Translations under genes and position numbers: made by a program | NCBI GenBank assembly: GCA_016712225.1 | Contig: JADJRL010000003.1 | Coordinates: 3,237,501 to 3,301,500, forward strand | DNA length: 64,000 bases | Direction of reading: 5' to 3' | Source of the DNA: Candidatus Defluviibacterium haderslevense | GTDB lineage: Bacteria > Bacteroidota > Bacteroidia > Chitinophagales > Saprospiraceae | Notes under the pieces: generated by a model | What the model saw: the letters and a program-made list of their open reading frames with translations, nothing else | What the model was told of the DNA's origin: nothing | Database searches by the model: none | In this document: positions 37,314 to 45,774 of the stretch, in pieces | Numbering within the stretch: the stretch's first letter is position 1 | Layout: every line of letters begins with the position of its first letter

Positions 37314-38348
37314 TTATCTAATCCGTTCAGTATTCAACCATTTTTGATAATGCCGCGCATTTTCATAGTGTTGAGATAAAGTTGCTGCAAAACAATGAGT
37401 GCCTTGATAGCCAGGTTTTGCACAAAAGAAAATAAAGTCATGTTTTTCAGCATTCAATACCGCGTCAATACTATTCACTGATGGCATGTAAATGGGGCCT
37501 GGAGGCAATCCATCATTGAGATAAGTATTATAGGGCGAAGGATATTGTAAATGTTCTAACAGAACGCGTTGAATGCCTGCTAAGCCTAGTGCAAAAACCA
37601 CTGTAGGATCTGCTTGTAGTTTCATGCCGGTTTTTAAACGGTTTAAATAAACTCCGGCTATACTCGGTCGTTCGGATTCTACTATGGTTTCTTTTTCTAC
37701 TATTGAAGCTAAACTATAGACTCCTTTAGTATCTAATCCCAGAGCCAAAGCTTTAGATTTTCTGTCATCCTTAGTCCAGAATTTATCATGTTCGGTTTGT
37801 ATTCTTTGGATGAATTTATCGATAGAAATATTCCAATACATTTCATAAGTATTCGGAATAAAAAGGCTCAATATATTTTCTGGTGTATAACCGATGGATT
37901 GAAGAAAGATAGTGTCTTTAAAACGTTCTAATAAAGCGACCGAGTCCAACATCAGATAGCCGTCTAATTTACCACATAGACGATCGATATCTCTAACATT
38001 ATTGATGGTGACTTTGATTGGATCCTGATTTCCCGATCGCAATTTAGCAATGAGTTTGTAATTGTTGGTTCCGGGTTTTAACAGATAATGGCCGGATTTA
38101 ATATTGTGATCGGCATATCCTAATAGTTTAGCAATAAGTTTAAAGGAGACGGTATCAATGAGTATTTGTTGGTTAACCAATTGATCAAAAACCGACTGAT
38201 ATGTGGATTCATTTTCTATGTATAAATCATAGTTTGGTTTATTATTAGACACATTATTTCTAAATCCTTCTTTGTAAGCAAAAAGAAATAAAATAATGGT
38301 AAATACTAATACGCTAATAAATATGAACCGCGACTTCCTCTTAGTCAT
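37314..38348 (-). CDS. mltG: endolytic murein transglycosylase MltG
   Basis: Inner-membrane-anchored transglycosylase that cleaves nascent glycan strands and is thought to terminate their polymerisation. 344 aa: N-terminal TM (FIFISVLVFTIILFLFAY), a LysM-like domain (about 40-110) and the YceG-type catalytic domain. The catalytic Glu lies in LASIVEKETIV. Other family segments: VYLNRLKTGMKLQADPTV, YPSPYNTYLNDGLPPGPI and FFCAKPGYQGTHCFAATLSQH. Its start overlaps the panB stop by 1 bp. Confidence 0.95.
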   Translation of the reverse strand: MTKRKSRFIFISVLVFTIILFLFAYKEGFRNNVSNNKPNYDLYIENESTYQSVFDQLVNQQILIDTVSFKLIAKLLGYADHNIKSGHYLLKPGTNNYKLIAKLRSGNQDPIKVTINNVRDIDRLCGKLDGYLMLDSVALLERFKDTIFLQSIGYTPENILSLFIPNTYEMYWNISIDKFIQRIQTEHDKFWTKDDRKSKALALGLDTKGVYSLASIVEKETIVESERPSIAGVYLNRLKTGMKLQADPTVVFALGLAGIQRVLLEHLQYPSPYNTYLNDGLPPGPIYMPSVNSIDAVLNAEKHDFIFFCAKPGYQGTHCFAATLSQHYENARHYQKWLNTERIR

Positions 38349-39163
38349 TAATATTGTTCTTTGTCATTTGGGAAATCTATTTTTTTGACATCGACAGTGT
38401 ATTGAATAACAGCGTTTTTTATGTCTTCGGCGAGGGTCAAATAGCGACGTAAGAATCGTGGGTGAAATTCTTTATTCAGTCCAAGCATGTCATGTGAAAC
38501 GAGTACCTGACCATCCACACCAGATCCTGCTCCGATACCTATAGTAGGGATACTAAGGCCTTTGGTGACTTCTGTAGCAAGTTTAGCAGGAATTTTTTCT
38601 AATACCAAACTAAAACATCCGCATTGTTCCAACACTTGAGCATCATGTTTGAGTTTTTCTGCTTCTTCTTCCTCTTTGGCTCTTACGGTGTAGGACCCAA
38701 ATTTGTATATGGATTGTGGTGTCAGGCCTAAATGACCCATGACAGGAATTCCAGCTTTCAGAATCCGACGAATGGAATCGCTAACTTCTGAACCCCCTTC
38801 TAATTTGACTGCATGAGCCCCACTTTCCTTCATGATTCGGATGGCGGAGTCCAGTGCTCGCTTAGAGTTGCCTTGATACGAACCGAAAGGCAGATCTACG
38901 ACAACTAATGCCTTTTCTACCGCTCTTACGACAGATTGGGCATGATAGATCATTTGGTCCAAAGTAATGGGTAGGGTCGTTTCATGACCTGCCATCACAT
39001 TAGATGCTGAATCACCTACCAGCAATACATCGATACCGGCTGAATCCAGGATTTTGGCCATAGTGAAGTCATAGGCTGTAAGCATGGCAATCTTCTCGCC
39101 ATTCATCTTCATATCCTGAAGGGTACGAGTGGTTATTTTTTTTATTTCCTTTTGTACTGACAT
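38348..39163 (-). CDS. panB: 3-methyl-2-oxobutanoate hydroxymethyltransferase
   Basis: First committed step of pantothenate synthesis (ketoisovalerate plus methylene-THF). 271 aa from ATG 39163; a longer frame to 39205 adds 14 residues of no known role. Motifs: KIAMLTAYDFTMAKILD, VLLVGDSASNVMAGHETTLP, VVDLPFGSYQ, MGHLGLTPQSIYKFG, IPTIGIGAGSGVDGQVLVSHDMLGL. Active-site Asp and Glu residues are in place. One-base overlap with mltG. Confidence 0.96.
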   Translation of the reverse strand: MSVQKEIKKITTRTLQDMKMNGEKIAMLTAYDFTMAKILDSAGIDVLLVGDSASNVMAGHETTLPITLDQMIYHAQSVVRAVEKALVVVDLPFGSYQGNSKRALDSAIRIMKESGAHAVKLEGGSEVSDSIRRILKAGIPVMGHLGLTPQSIYKFGSYTVRAKEEEEAEKLKHDAQVLEQCGCFSLVLEKIPAKLATEVTKGLSIPTIGIGAGSGVDGQVLVSHDMLGLNKEFHPRFLRRYLTLAEDIKNAVIQYTVDVKKIDFPNDKEQY

Positions 39164-39261
39164 GGGTGTAAAAGTATGAAATAGCTTTGATTTGAGAAAA
39201 CACATTACTAAATCAAACGTTTATATTTTCGTCTTAGATATTGATTTGAACCGAATTTGAT

Positions 39262-39269
39262 TAATTTTG
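39262..39269 (+). promoter_or_regulatory. Bacteroidota promoter with possible -33 TTG (TAATTTTG)
   Basis: TAATTTTG ends 4 bp before the ATG at 39274, with a TTG at 39241-39243 spaced 18 bp upstream, within the known -33/-7 spacing range. Transcription would start at or next to the start codon, so the mRNA may be leaderless. Confidence 0.5.
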
Positions 39270-39273
39270 CGAC

Positions 39274-40257
39274 ATGAAACGAATAAAAGGCTTGGTTTTA
39301 CTGTGTTTGTTGGGTAGTTTGTCTTGCTCAGAGGATTTTCAACTTACAGAGCCTTGGAAGGATATTCCGGTTGTATATGGATTTATAAATGTTCGGGATA
39401 CGGCTCAGTATGTTAGAGTGGAAAGACTATTCGTTGATGAGAACATTCCTGCTAGTCAGATTGCAAAAAATGTAGATTCACTTTATTATAAAAATGCTGT
39501 CGTCAGTTTAGTAAATTTGACTAAAAACAGAAATAAAGATTACATTCTGACCATGGTAGATGCTAATTTGGAAGGATATATGAGAGAAGATGGGCCATTC
39601 GCGACCAGCCCTAATTACATCTATAAAATTCGAACTTCAGATATGGTTTTAAATAGTGGAGATAGTATTTTATTTAAATTGAATAGAAGTGCCGAACTCC
39701 CATTAGTAACAGCAAGAATTGTAGTCCTAAATGATATGAGTTTTTCAACACCGGCAGATGATCAAAAAGTTCTAGTTTTTAAACCATCCGAATCACAACA
39801 ATTTGCATGGAGCGCAAAAAATGATGCTAAAATTTTTGATTTTATAATCAACATTTATGTCCAGGAAGTTAATGTTGTTACTTCCGCAACAGAAATTAAG
39901 AAGATAATCTGGAGTGCACAAAAAGGTGACTTTTCCAAAAAAGCACTTATTAATAATCAGTCATTTTATAATATTTTACGAGATCGATTGATTGTTGATG
40001 GAAATATTAAAAGACAGATTTTGAAAGTGGATTTAGAAGTCAAAGCTGGGGGGCAGGATTTATTGGAATTCAATAGTATTGTAAATGCAAATACCGGAAT
40101 TACTGCTTCACAGGAAATTCCGCGATATTCTAACCTTTCTGAAGGGTTCGGGTTATTTGCAAGTACTGCAACATTAGTTAGAACGATGGGAATCTCCAGT
40201 GATACTAAATCTTATTTAAAAACAGATCCAGCCACCAGTGCTTTAAATTTCCAGTAA
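39274..40257 (+). CDS. lipoprotein, DUF4249-like (tentative)
   Basis: 327 aa; lipoprotein signal LVLLCLLGSLSCSED (Cys19). The mature part begins WKDIPVVYGFINVRDTAQYVRVERLFVDE, resembling the opening of DUF4249-type Bacteroidota lipoproteins that partner TonB-dependent receptors. The rest is beta-rich (YILTMVDANLEGYMREDG, LEVKAGGQDLLEFNSI). No receptor gene is adjacent. Family assignment is tentative; export and lipidation are the firm parts. Confidence 0.6.
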   Translation: MKRIKGLVLLCLLGSLSCSEDFQLTEPWKDIPVVYGFINVRDTAQYVRVERLFVDENIPASQIAKNVDSLYYKNAVVSLVNLTKNRNKDYILTMVDANLEGYMREDGPFATSPNYIYKIRTSDMVLNSGDSILFKLNRSAELPLVTARIVVLNDMSFSTPADDQKVLVFKPSESQQFAWSAKNDAKIFDFIINIYVQEVNVVTSATEIKKIIWSAQKGDFSKKALINNQSFYNILRDRLIVDGNIKRQILKVDLEVKAGGQDLLEFNSIVNANTGITASQEIPRYSNLSEGFGLFASTATLVRTMGISSDTKSYLKTDPATSALNFQ

Positions 40258-40389
40258 ATTAGACTATTTGGCATATAAATAATCTTTAATATGTCAAAAT
40301 CGCCGCAATTTTTCAAAATACATGACATTTGTTCATGAAAATTCAAATGGCACAACCATTGATAGGAGTATTGCATAAAACTAATTGAA

Positions 40390-42300
40390 ATGGGAAAAAT
40401 AATAGGAATAGACTTAGGAACTACGAATTCTTGCGTTTCAGTAATGGAGGGTAATGAACCGGTAGTAATTGCAAATGATGAAGGGAGAAGAACGACTCCT
40501 TCGATTGTGGCTTTCCTGGAAAACGGAGAACGAAAAGTAGGGGATCCTGCTAAACGCCAGGCCATAACCAATCCAACTAAAACGGTAGCCTCGATCAAAC
40601 GTTTCATGGGAGGTAGATTCGATGAATCAGTTAAGGAGATCAGTCGAATGGCATACAAAGTTCAAAAAGGGGATAACAATACCTGTCGTGTAGACATTGA
40701 CGGTCGGTTGTATTCTCCACAAGAAATTTCTGCAATCATACTTCAGAAAATGAAGAAGACAGCTGAAGACTTTCTGGGTCATGAGGTGACTGAAGCAGTT
40801 ATTACTGTTCCAGCCTATTTCAATGATTCACAACGTCAGGCTACTAAAGAAGCCGGTGAGATAGCAGGTCTTACCGTAAAGCGTATCATTAACGAACCTA
40901 CTGCTGCAGCCTTAGCGTATGGCCTTGACAAGAAGAAGCAAGACATGACGATCGTTGTCTATGATTTAGGCGGAGGTACTTTTGACGTATCGGTACTTGA
41001 ATTAGGAGAAGGTGTATTTGAAGTTAAATCGACCAATGGTGATACCCACTTAGGAGGTGATGATTTTGACCATGTGATAATAGATCATCTGGCAGAGCAA
41101 TTCAAATCTCAGGAAAATATAGATCTTCGCAAAGATCCAATGGCATTACAACGACTTAAAGAAGCTGCTGAAAAAGCTAAAGTTGAATTATCTTCTTCTT
41201 CGGAAACAGAAATCAACTTACCTTATGTAACTTCAGTAGATGGTGTGCCTAAACACTTGGTATTAAAATTAACCAGAGCTAAATTTGAACAATTGGCAGA
41301 TGCTTTAGTACAACGCACATTAAAGCCTTGTGCAGATGCATTAAAGGACGCTGGGTTAACTAAAAACGATATTGATGAAATCATCATGGTAGGAGGTTCT
41401 ACCAGAATTCCAAAAATCCAACAAGTTGTTGAAGAATTCTTTGGAAAAAAGCCAAACAAAGGTGTTAACCCTGATGAAGTAGTTGCCATTGGTGCTGCCA
41501 TTCAAGGTGGTGTCTTAACCGGAGAAGTTAAAGACGTACTATTACTTGATGTTACACCATTATCCATGGGGATCGAAACCATGGGTGGGGTATATGATGT
41601 TGTCATAGAAGCGAATTCAACGATCCCGACTAAAAAGTCAAAAGTATATTCTACTGCCGCAGACCAACAACCATCTGTAGAAATTCATATCCTTCAGGGA
41701 GAAAGACCGATGGCCAAGGACAATAGAACAGTAGGAAGATTTATTTTGGATGGTATTCCACCAGCGCCAAGGGGAGTTCCTCAGATCGAAGTTTCTTTTG
41801 ATATGGATGCCAATGGTATCCTGAACGTTTCAGCACTTGATAAAGGCACAGGAAAGCGTCAGAATGTCAGAATAGAAGCTTCTACCGGACTTTCTAAAGA
41901 AGAAATAGAAAGAATGAAAAATGAGGCAGTCGCTAATGCAGATGCTGATAAAAAAGCCAGAGAAAAAGTCGATAAGCTTAATGAAGCAGATGCCATGATC
42001 TTTCAAACTGAAAAGCAAATGAAAGAATTCGGTGACAAAATCCCTGCTGAAAAGAAAGCCCCTATAGAAGCTGCGCTTACAGCATTGAAAGCAGCACATC
42101 AGGCACAGGATTTAGATGCTATAACCCAACACCTTGAAGCCTTAAACACTTCATGGATGGCAGCATCTCAAGATATGTACAATGCCACTCAAGGCGATGG
42201 TGCTGGTGCTGATGCATCTGGAAATGCAAATGCAAATAATTCCAATTCAGAATCTGACCAAGTGACTGATGTAGAATTCGAAGAAGTTAAGAAAAGTTAG
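40390..42300 (+). CDS. dnaK: chaperone DnaK (Hsp70)
   Basis: Full-length 636-aa Hsp70. ATPase domain: IIGIDLGTTNSCVSVMEG, VPAYFNDSQRQATKEAG, VYDLGGGTFDVSVLE, VGGSTRIPKIQ. The linker DVLLLDVTPLSMGIET leads to the substrate-binding domain and the C-terminal DVEFEEVKKS tail. The segment before the tail is an Asn/Ala/Gly-rich linker. No dnaJ or grpE next to it. Downstream is a strong intrinsic terminator. It is the last recognisable core gene before the accessory region. Confidence 0.98.
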   Translation: MGKIIGIDLGTTNSCVSVMEGNEPVVIANDEGRRTTPSIVAFLENGERKVGDPAKRQAITNPTKTVASIKRFMGGRFDESVKEISRMAYKVQKGDNNTCRVDIDGRLYSPQEISAIILQKMKKTAEDFLGHEVTEAVITVPAYFNDSQRQATKEAGEIAGLTVKRIINEPTAAALAYGLDKKKQDMTIVVYDLGGGTFDVSVLELGEGVFEVKSTNGDTHLGGDDFDHVIIDHLAEQFKSQENIDLRKDPMALQRLKEAAEKAKVELSSSSETEINLPYVTSVDGVPKHLVLKLTRAKFEQLADALVQRTLKPCADALKDAGLTKNDIDEIIMVGGSTRIPKIQQVVEEFFGKKPNKGVNPDEVVAIGAAIQGGVLTGEVKDVLLLDVTPLSMGIETMGGVYDVVIEANSTIPTKKSKVYSTAADQQPSVEIHILQGERPMAKDNRTVGRFILDGIPPAPRGVPQIEVSFDMDANGILNVSALDKGTGKRQNVRIEASTGLSKEEIERMKNEAVANADADKKAREKVDKLNEADAMIFQTEKQMKEFGDKIPAEKKAPIEAALTALKAAHQAQDLDAITQHLEALNTSWMAASQDMYNATQGDGAGADASGNANANNSNSESDQVTDVEFEEVKKS

Positions 42301-42322
42301 TTTTAAATAAAGTAATTGTGGA

Positions 42323-42361
42323 ATGCCTCGATTTTGGTAATACGGAACGAGGCATTTTTTT
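42323..42361 (+). terminator. intrinsic terminator of dnaK
   Basis: ATGCCTCG at 42323-42330 pairs with CGAGGCAT at 42348-42355, with a 17-nt loop and a run of T from 42355. It begins 23 bp after the dnaK stop. Confidence 0.9.
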
Positions 42362-42390
42362 ATTCAGTACCTTTCAAATGACCCAAAGCT

Positions 42391-42406
42391 AATGCCATCA
42401 GGCATT
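42391..42406. terminator. second hairpin, AATGCC/GGCATT
   Basis: AATGCC-ATCA-GGCATT followed by TTT. It repeats the ATGCC/GGCAT core of the dnaK terminator 60 bp upstream and may be a backup terminator. The rest of 42301-42618 holds another hairpin (42564-42584) and no gene. Confidence 0.45.
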
Positions 42407-42563
42407 TTCACATATTTTAACGCCACAAATGTCTATAATCCCTTTTACTCAAATAAACTGTATTTTATTTTCAATTTAATAAAAGTTATTAGAAAAATAA
42501 TTGATTCACATTATTGCAATTCTAATATAAAACCTTTTGCGTCTTTTAATTGCACCAGACTAT

Positions 42564-42584
42564 GCCCAACCTTTGCAGTTGGGC
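42564..42584. repeat. 7-bp-stem hairpin next to the RAYT gene end
   Basis: GCCCAAC-CTTTGCA-GTTGGGC, a perfect 7-bp stem with a 7-nt loop, 35 bp beyond the RAYT stop codon. RAYT genes are often flanked by short GC-rich hairpins (REPs) on which the enzyme acts, so this may be such a flanking unit or the gene's terminator. Confidence 0.4.
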
Positions 42585-42618
42585 CACCATTTGTTTTTCT
42601 AATATTTGTTCAATTTGC

Positions 42619-43203
42619 TTAGGCCTTAAATTTATCTTTTTGCCAATTCCTTGGGTTATTGGCAATATAATTTTGAATGGTTTCAAATGATCGTGCATCA
42701 CGAATAATATGGTCATGAAATCGGGGTTGCCATGCAAAATCGGCATGGATTTGTCGGGCGTATTTTGATACCACAGATTTGTATGACCTGACAATGGTTG
42801 AAATTGTCCCTGATTTTGGAGAAATTTTTGCCATTTGTTGGTTTTTGTTGGGGTTGGTCGGGTTGGTTGCGTTGTTAGAGACGTTGCATTGCAACGTCTC
42901 TACGGTATTACCGTTGTCATCAATCATATCCGGTTTGCCAATAATCAATATTCCGTGGGTATGATTTGGCATTACCACAAAATTTCCTAATTCTATAAAC
43001 GAAAAATGATTGGAAATTTCCAACCAATATTGTTCTGCAATTTTTCCAATGTCATTTAATTGCATTTCCCTATCCACAATTTCACCAAAAAAATGTTCTC
43101 TGTTTTTAGTGCAGATGGTAATAAAATACGAACCATTGCTGCCATAATCCCAGGTTTGTAAACGGGAAGGTGGTATACGATATTTATTTTTGAATTTTTC
43201 CAT
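42619..43203 (-). CDS. REP-associated tyrosine transposase (RAYT, Y1/IS200-like)
   Basis: 194 aa from ATG 43203. Y1 transposase fold: YFITICTKNREHFFGEI, then the HUH motif in VVMPNHTHGILII (His-Thr-His), the catalytic-Tyr helix VVSKYARQIH and the family end WQPRFHDHIIRDARSFE...YIANNPRNW. RAYTs nick single-stranded DNA at REP hairpins and are mostly single-copy domesticated relatives of IS200. A perfect 27-bp palindrome (42876-42902) is inserted in frame between the HUH motif and the Tyr helix, encoding the NTVETLQCNVSNN segment. It sits at the boundary between core and accessory DNA. Confidence 0.9.
   Translation of the reverse strand: MEKFKNKYRIPPSRLQTWDYGSNGSYFITICTKNREHFFGEIVDREMQLNDIGKIAEQYWLEISNHFSFIELGNFVVMPNHTHGILIIGKPDMIDDNGNTVETLQCNVSNNATNPTNPNKNQQMAKISPKSGTISTIVRSYKSVVSKYARQIHADFAWQPRFHDHIIRDARSFETIQNYIANNPRNWQKDKFKA
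42876..42902. repeat. 27-bp perfect REP-like palindrome inside the RAYT gene
   Basis: TAGAGACGTTGCA, one central T, then TGCAACGTCTCTA: 13-bp perfect arms around one base. The 27-bp length keeps the RAYT frame. The GAGACG...CGTCTC core is the form of many dispersed REP hairpins near RAYT genes. Confidence 0.85.
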
Positions 43204-43322
43204 CCCAAACAAACCTATTTAATTACATTCCTTTTTTGTAGTACTTGGCTTGCTGGTTTGGGGATTTATGTTTGTGCTCATTTTGTTAACGACCAGATAG
43301 TGAATTGTGTTTTCCTTTTAGT

Positions 43323-43640
43323 TCACCCTTTGTTCTTACTTTCTATCGTTACATTGAAAGTTTCTACGGTATCATTTTCCCAAGGATTGCCAAGTGCAAT
43401 TTGCAATTCACTTATACCTTCGTTCATAACTTTAAAATAAAAGGTTTTCAATCCGCCTGCACCAACAGCTTTGTTCGATATTTCATTTTCTTTTTCCGTT
43501 AATTTTAGGTGATTTTCATCATGAGCATTTATTTTCCAAAAATATCCTGTAGTAGGATTTTCTGGAAGCTGCAATTTAATTACATCGCCTTTTTTGGTCA
43601 GGATTTTCTTTCCATTATCTGTATTATTTATCGTTATCAT
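43323..43640 (-). CDS. chagasin-type inhibitor of papain-like cysteine proteases (I42)
   Basis: 105 aa from ATG 43640. The three chagasin loops are all recognisable: NPTTGYFW (the NPTTGY loop), GAGGLKTFYF (the GxGG loop) and NPWE (usually RPWE). These loops fill the active site of C1A proteases. An alternative ATG at 43667 would add nine residues but lies inside a hairpin. No signal peptide, so cytosolic. It lies downstream of a C1A protease on the same strand, which makes that protease the likely target. Confidence 0.88.
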   Translation of the reverse strand: MITINNTDNGKKILTKKGDVIKLQLPENPTTGYFWKINAHDENHLKLTEKENEISNKAVGAGGLKTFYFKVMNEGISELQIALGNPWENDTVETFNVTIESKNKG

Positions 43641-43661
43641 TTTTTTTAAATTAAAATTTGA

Positions 43662-43717
43662 AAACATCTGAAAAGTTCCAAGCTATATATTATAACGAAG
43701 CAACTTTCCAGATGTTT
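43662..43717 (-). terminator. long hairpin between the CTD-like gene and the inhibitor gene
   Basis: On the minus strand AAACATCTGGAAAGTT pairs with AACTTTTCAGATGTTT (one bulge) across a loop of about 24 nt, followed by a weak T-rich stretch. It lies between the stop at 43731 and the inhibitor start. It could end most transcripts or set the protease:inhibitor ratio. Confidence 0.6.
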
Positions 43718-43730
43718 CAATGATACAAGT

Positions 43731-44129
43731 TTACCAAACGTAAATTTGAGTTACTTGTCCCCCGTCAAGAAGATAATTGATGGGTGAATTTTTTACTTTT
43801 GCGGTTGTAGCTAATACAGTTAGTGCTTCATTAGCCGAGTCAATGGTGTTGGCCAATTTTACCCAACCGGTGCCCACTACGTTCATCCATGAGTTGCGTG
43901 CATCGTTTGTTGAGAACAAAGCATTAACTCTTTTGTCGTTGTTCCAAACACCTGCACCAAAACTGTCTTCCATAGCACCACTTGCAGCAGGAGGATCTAA
44001 GATGGGAACTGCTTCATTACCGCTTACTATTGATGAACTGTTAGTACTTTCCACTATTAAAGATGGAACGCTTGCTTCCCCTGCTTCAATTTGAGCTAAT
44101 GGGGGATTATTTACTGGCGATTTTGACAT
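43731..44129 (-). CDS. stand-alone copy of the neighbouring protease's C-terminal domain
   Basis: 132 aa. The first ~65 residues are low-complexity (Ser/Pro/Ala/Glu). The last ~70 match the C-terminal domain of the adjacent C1A protease: both have a V-x-x-L-(A/S)-TN-x-x-RN-(A/S)-W stretch, then GWxK and LTxLAxxAK, and both stop right after Q-(V/I)-YV-(F/W). No signal peptide. It lies 29 bp after the protease gene. I do not know the domain's function; the duplicated domain suggests a shared partner, self-assembly or a regulatory decoy. Confidence 0.75.
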   Translation of the reverse strand: MSKSPVNNPPLAQIEAGEASVPSLIVESTNSSSIVSGNEAVPILDPPAASGAMEDSFGAGVWNNDKRVNALFSTNDARNSWMNVVGTGWVKLANTIDSANEALTVLATTAKVKNSPINYLLDGGQVTQIYVW

Positions 44130-44158
44130 GATATTTTTTTTATAAATTAATTAATGAT

Positions 44159-45274
44159 TTAAAACACATAAACTTGTTGAATAAAACTGTCCTTGATTAT
44201 TACGTTAACATTTGAATTCGTAGTTTTTGCCGAAGCTAATTGGGTAAGCATGTTAAGAAAGGCAGTGTCGTTTGAATTGCCAATTTTCTTCCAACCGTTT
44301 CCACCACTAAGGTAAACCCAAGCGTTTCTGGTTTCATTAGTCGCCCATAATCCTTGAACTTTTACTCCATTAATGTTGTAGTTGTTTACGATTCCGGTAG
44401 CTCCATACACTTGTCCTTCGATACCGCATTGACCGAAAGCGATTTTGAAAAATCCAGATTCACCAAAACCTGTTCCCCAACTATTTTTACATATCCAGTA
44501 TCCACCAGCGGTGTCATAACCAACGATGCATACACAATGACCACCTGCAAGCGTTCCAGTAGTATGTCTATAGATACCTGATCTGTAGCTAAAGAAATCA
44601 TTATAAACACTAAAACAAGCTTCTACTGGTCCTTTGGTTGAGACAAATTCTTTGATGGCTTCAATGCCGTTGATTTTTGAATAGCCTGTAATTTTGGTTA
44701 GGTGGGTATCCCAACCGGCAAGTTTTCCTGAGCAATTTTGATCACCGGCAGTGTATGGATAATACGCTTCCTCCGTTACCCCTTGAGATTGAAAAAAGTT
44801 TAATGCTCTATCTGGCCACCAACCATTTCTGCAATTGCGACTTTCAGACCTTGCATGACAATAGAAAAGGTGCGCTTCTGAAAGGTCAATTGCATAAGTC
44901 GCACCGCGCAATATTTTGATTTGACTTTCGATTGAAGCAATTGTTCCGAATGCCACACAAGAACCACAATTTCCTTGATTTTTTACATCAGTTACGAAAT
45001 TTCCTCCATTATTTCGCCAATCTAAAGATGCAGGTGCAGCAAATGTATCTGCTGACTTCATTGCAGAATCAGACAGATATTGCGTCAATGCATTAGAACA
45101 TATCTGTTCCTGGTCTTCTAAACTTGGAGCGTCCGGTCCGGGAGTATATCCAAGTCGATGTTTTTTCTCTGCATCAGATAATTCTGATACGCTTGTGACG
45201 CCGGCTTCCCATCCGGCATTTGAACTTGCAATTGCATCTTGAATTGCACTAAGTTCTAATTTCTCTTTTGCCAT
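44159..45274 (-). CDS. papain-like (C1A) cysteine protease with C-terminal accessory domain
   Basis: 371 aa. An N-terminal propeptide-like region (GWEAGVTSVSELSDAEKKHR, about 21-40) is of the W-x-AG type seen in C1 proteases. The catalytic domain (about 80-290) has Cys106 in NQGNCGSCVAFG, His246 in GGHCVCIVGYD and Asn264 in KNSWGTGFG, all intact. A C-terminal ~70-aa domain (about 300-371) ends QQVYVF. There is no signal peptide, so the enzyme is cytosolic or leaves by an unusual route. First gene of a leftward module with the CTD-like protein and the chagasin inhibitor. An autoinhibited, inhibitor-controlled intracellular protease is plausible. Confidence 0.9.
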   Translation of the reverse strand: MAKEKLELSAIQDAIASSNAGWEAGVTSVSELSDAEKKHRLGYTPGPDAPSLEDQEQICSNALTQYLSDSAMKSADTFAAPASLDWRNNGGNFVTDVKNQGNCGSCVAFGTIASIESQIKILRGATYAIDLSEAHLFYCHARSESRNCRNGWWPDRALNFFQSQGVTEEAYYPYTAGDQNCSGKLAGWDTHLTKITGYSKINGIEAIKEFVSTKGPVEACFSVYNDFFSYRSGIYRHTTGTLAGGHCVCIVGYDTAGGYWICKNSWGTGFGESGFFKIAFGQCGIEGQVYGATGIVNNYNINGVKVQGLWATNETRNAWVYLSGGNGWKKIGNSNDTAFLNMLTQLASAKTTNSNVNVIIKDSFIQQVYVF

Positions 45275-45489
45275 TTTTATAAAAAATTGAATTTCGATGC
45301 TTACTCTGTTCAGTTTTCAGCTTCCCTGTCTTACTCTTTAAGGATTTTCAGATGACTCCATATTTGTTAAAGCAAAATTCAGTTTTTTGAAGTCTATATA
45401 CTAAAGGAAATACACCCCTTTTTCTACCGGATTTTTACGGTATTTTTATAATGTGTGATTAGTCAATGAAAATTACAGATAAATAAATA

Positions 45490-45725
45490 TCACCTCTAAT
45501 GCTATTATTTTGAATGCATTAATATTTATGATATTTCTTTAAATGAGTTTGGATGAAATTTCTATGCTAGTGTCCAATCAAAGCAAAATGATTTTCCAAT
45601 TCATCTTTATGGTAAAGAAGAAAAATGGCTTGGAATAAATGTCGTTGATAAAGTTACAGTCTTTGACTCTGCTTATAATAGTCTGAATTGGGATACCATA
45701 TTGTTATGATATTTGAAATCTAAAT
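45490..45725 (+). pseudogene. decayed element, copy A (homologous to 48894-49050)
   Basis: Aligns by eye with 48894-49050: both carry CTCTAATGC/TTCTAATGC, TTTATGATATTTCTTTAAA/TATCGATATTTCTTTAAA, GATGAAATTTCTATGC/AATGAAACTTCTATGC and ATAATAG...GGATACCAT. A short open frame (45557-45709) reads FPIHLYGKEEKWLGINVVDK and looks like the tail of a lost gene. Copy B lacks ~90 bp of the middle. The rest of 45275-46018, apart from the 24-bp array, shows no gene. Confidence 0.5.
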
Positions 45726-45774
45726 TTTAAGAATTTGCTTTTGAAATAAAGCATTTTTTTGTACACTTTAAAGG

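Noticed and set aside
42546..42794. 82-aa minus-strand frame overlapping the RAYT gene
   Set aside because: It runs in another frame across the RAYT 3' end and beyond; only the overlap looks protein-like.
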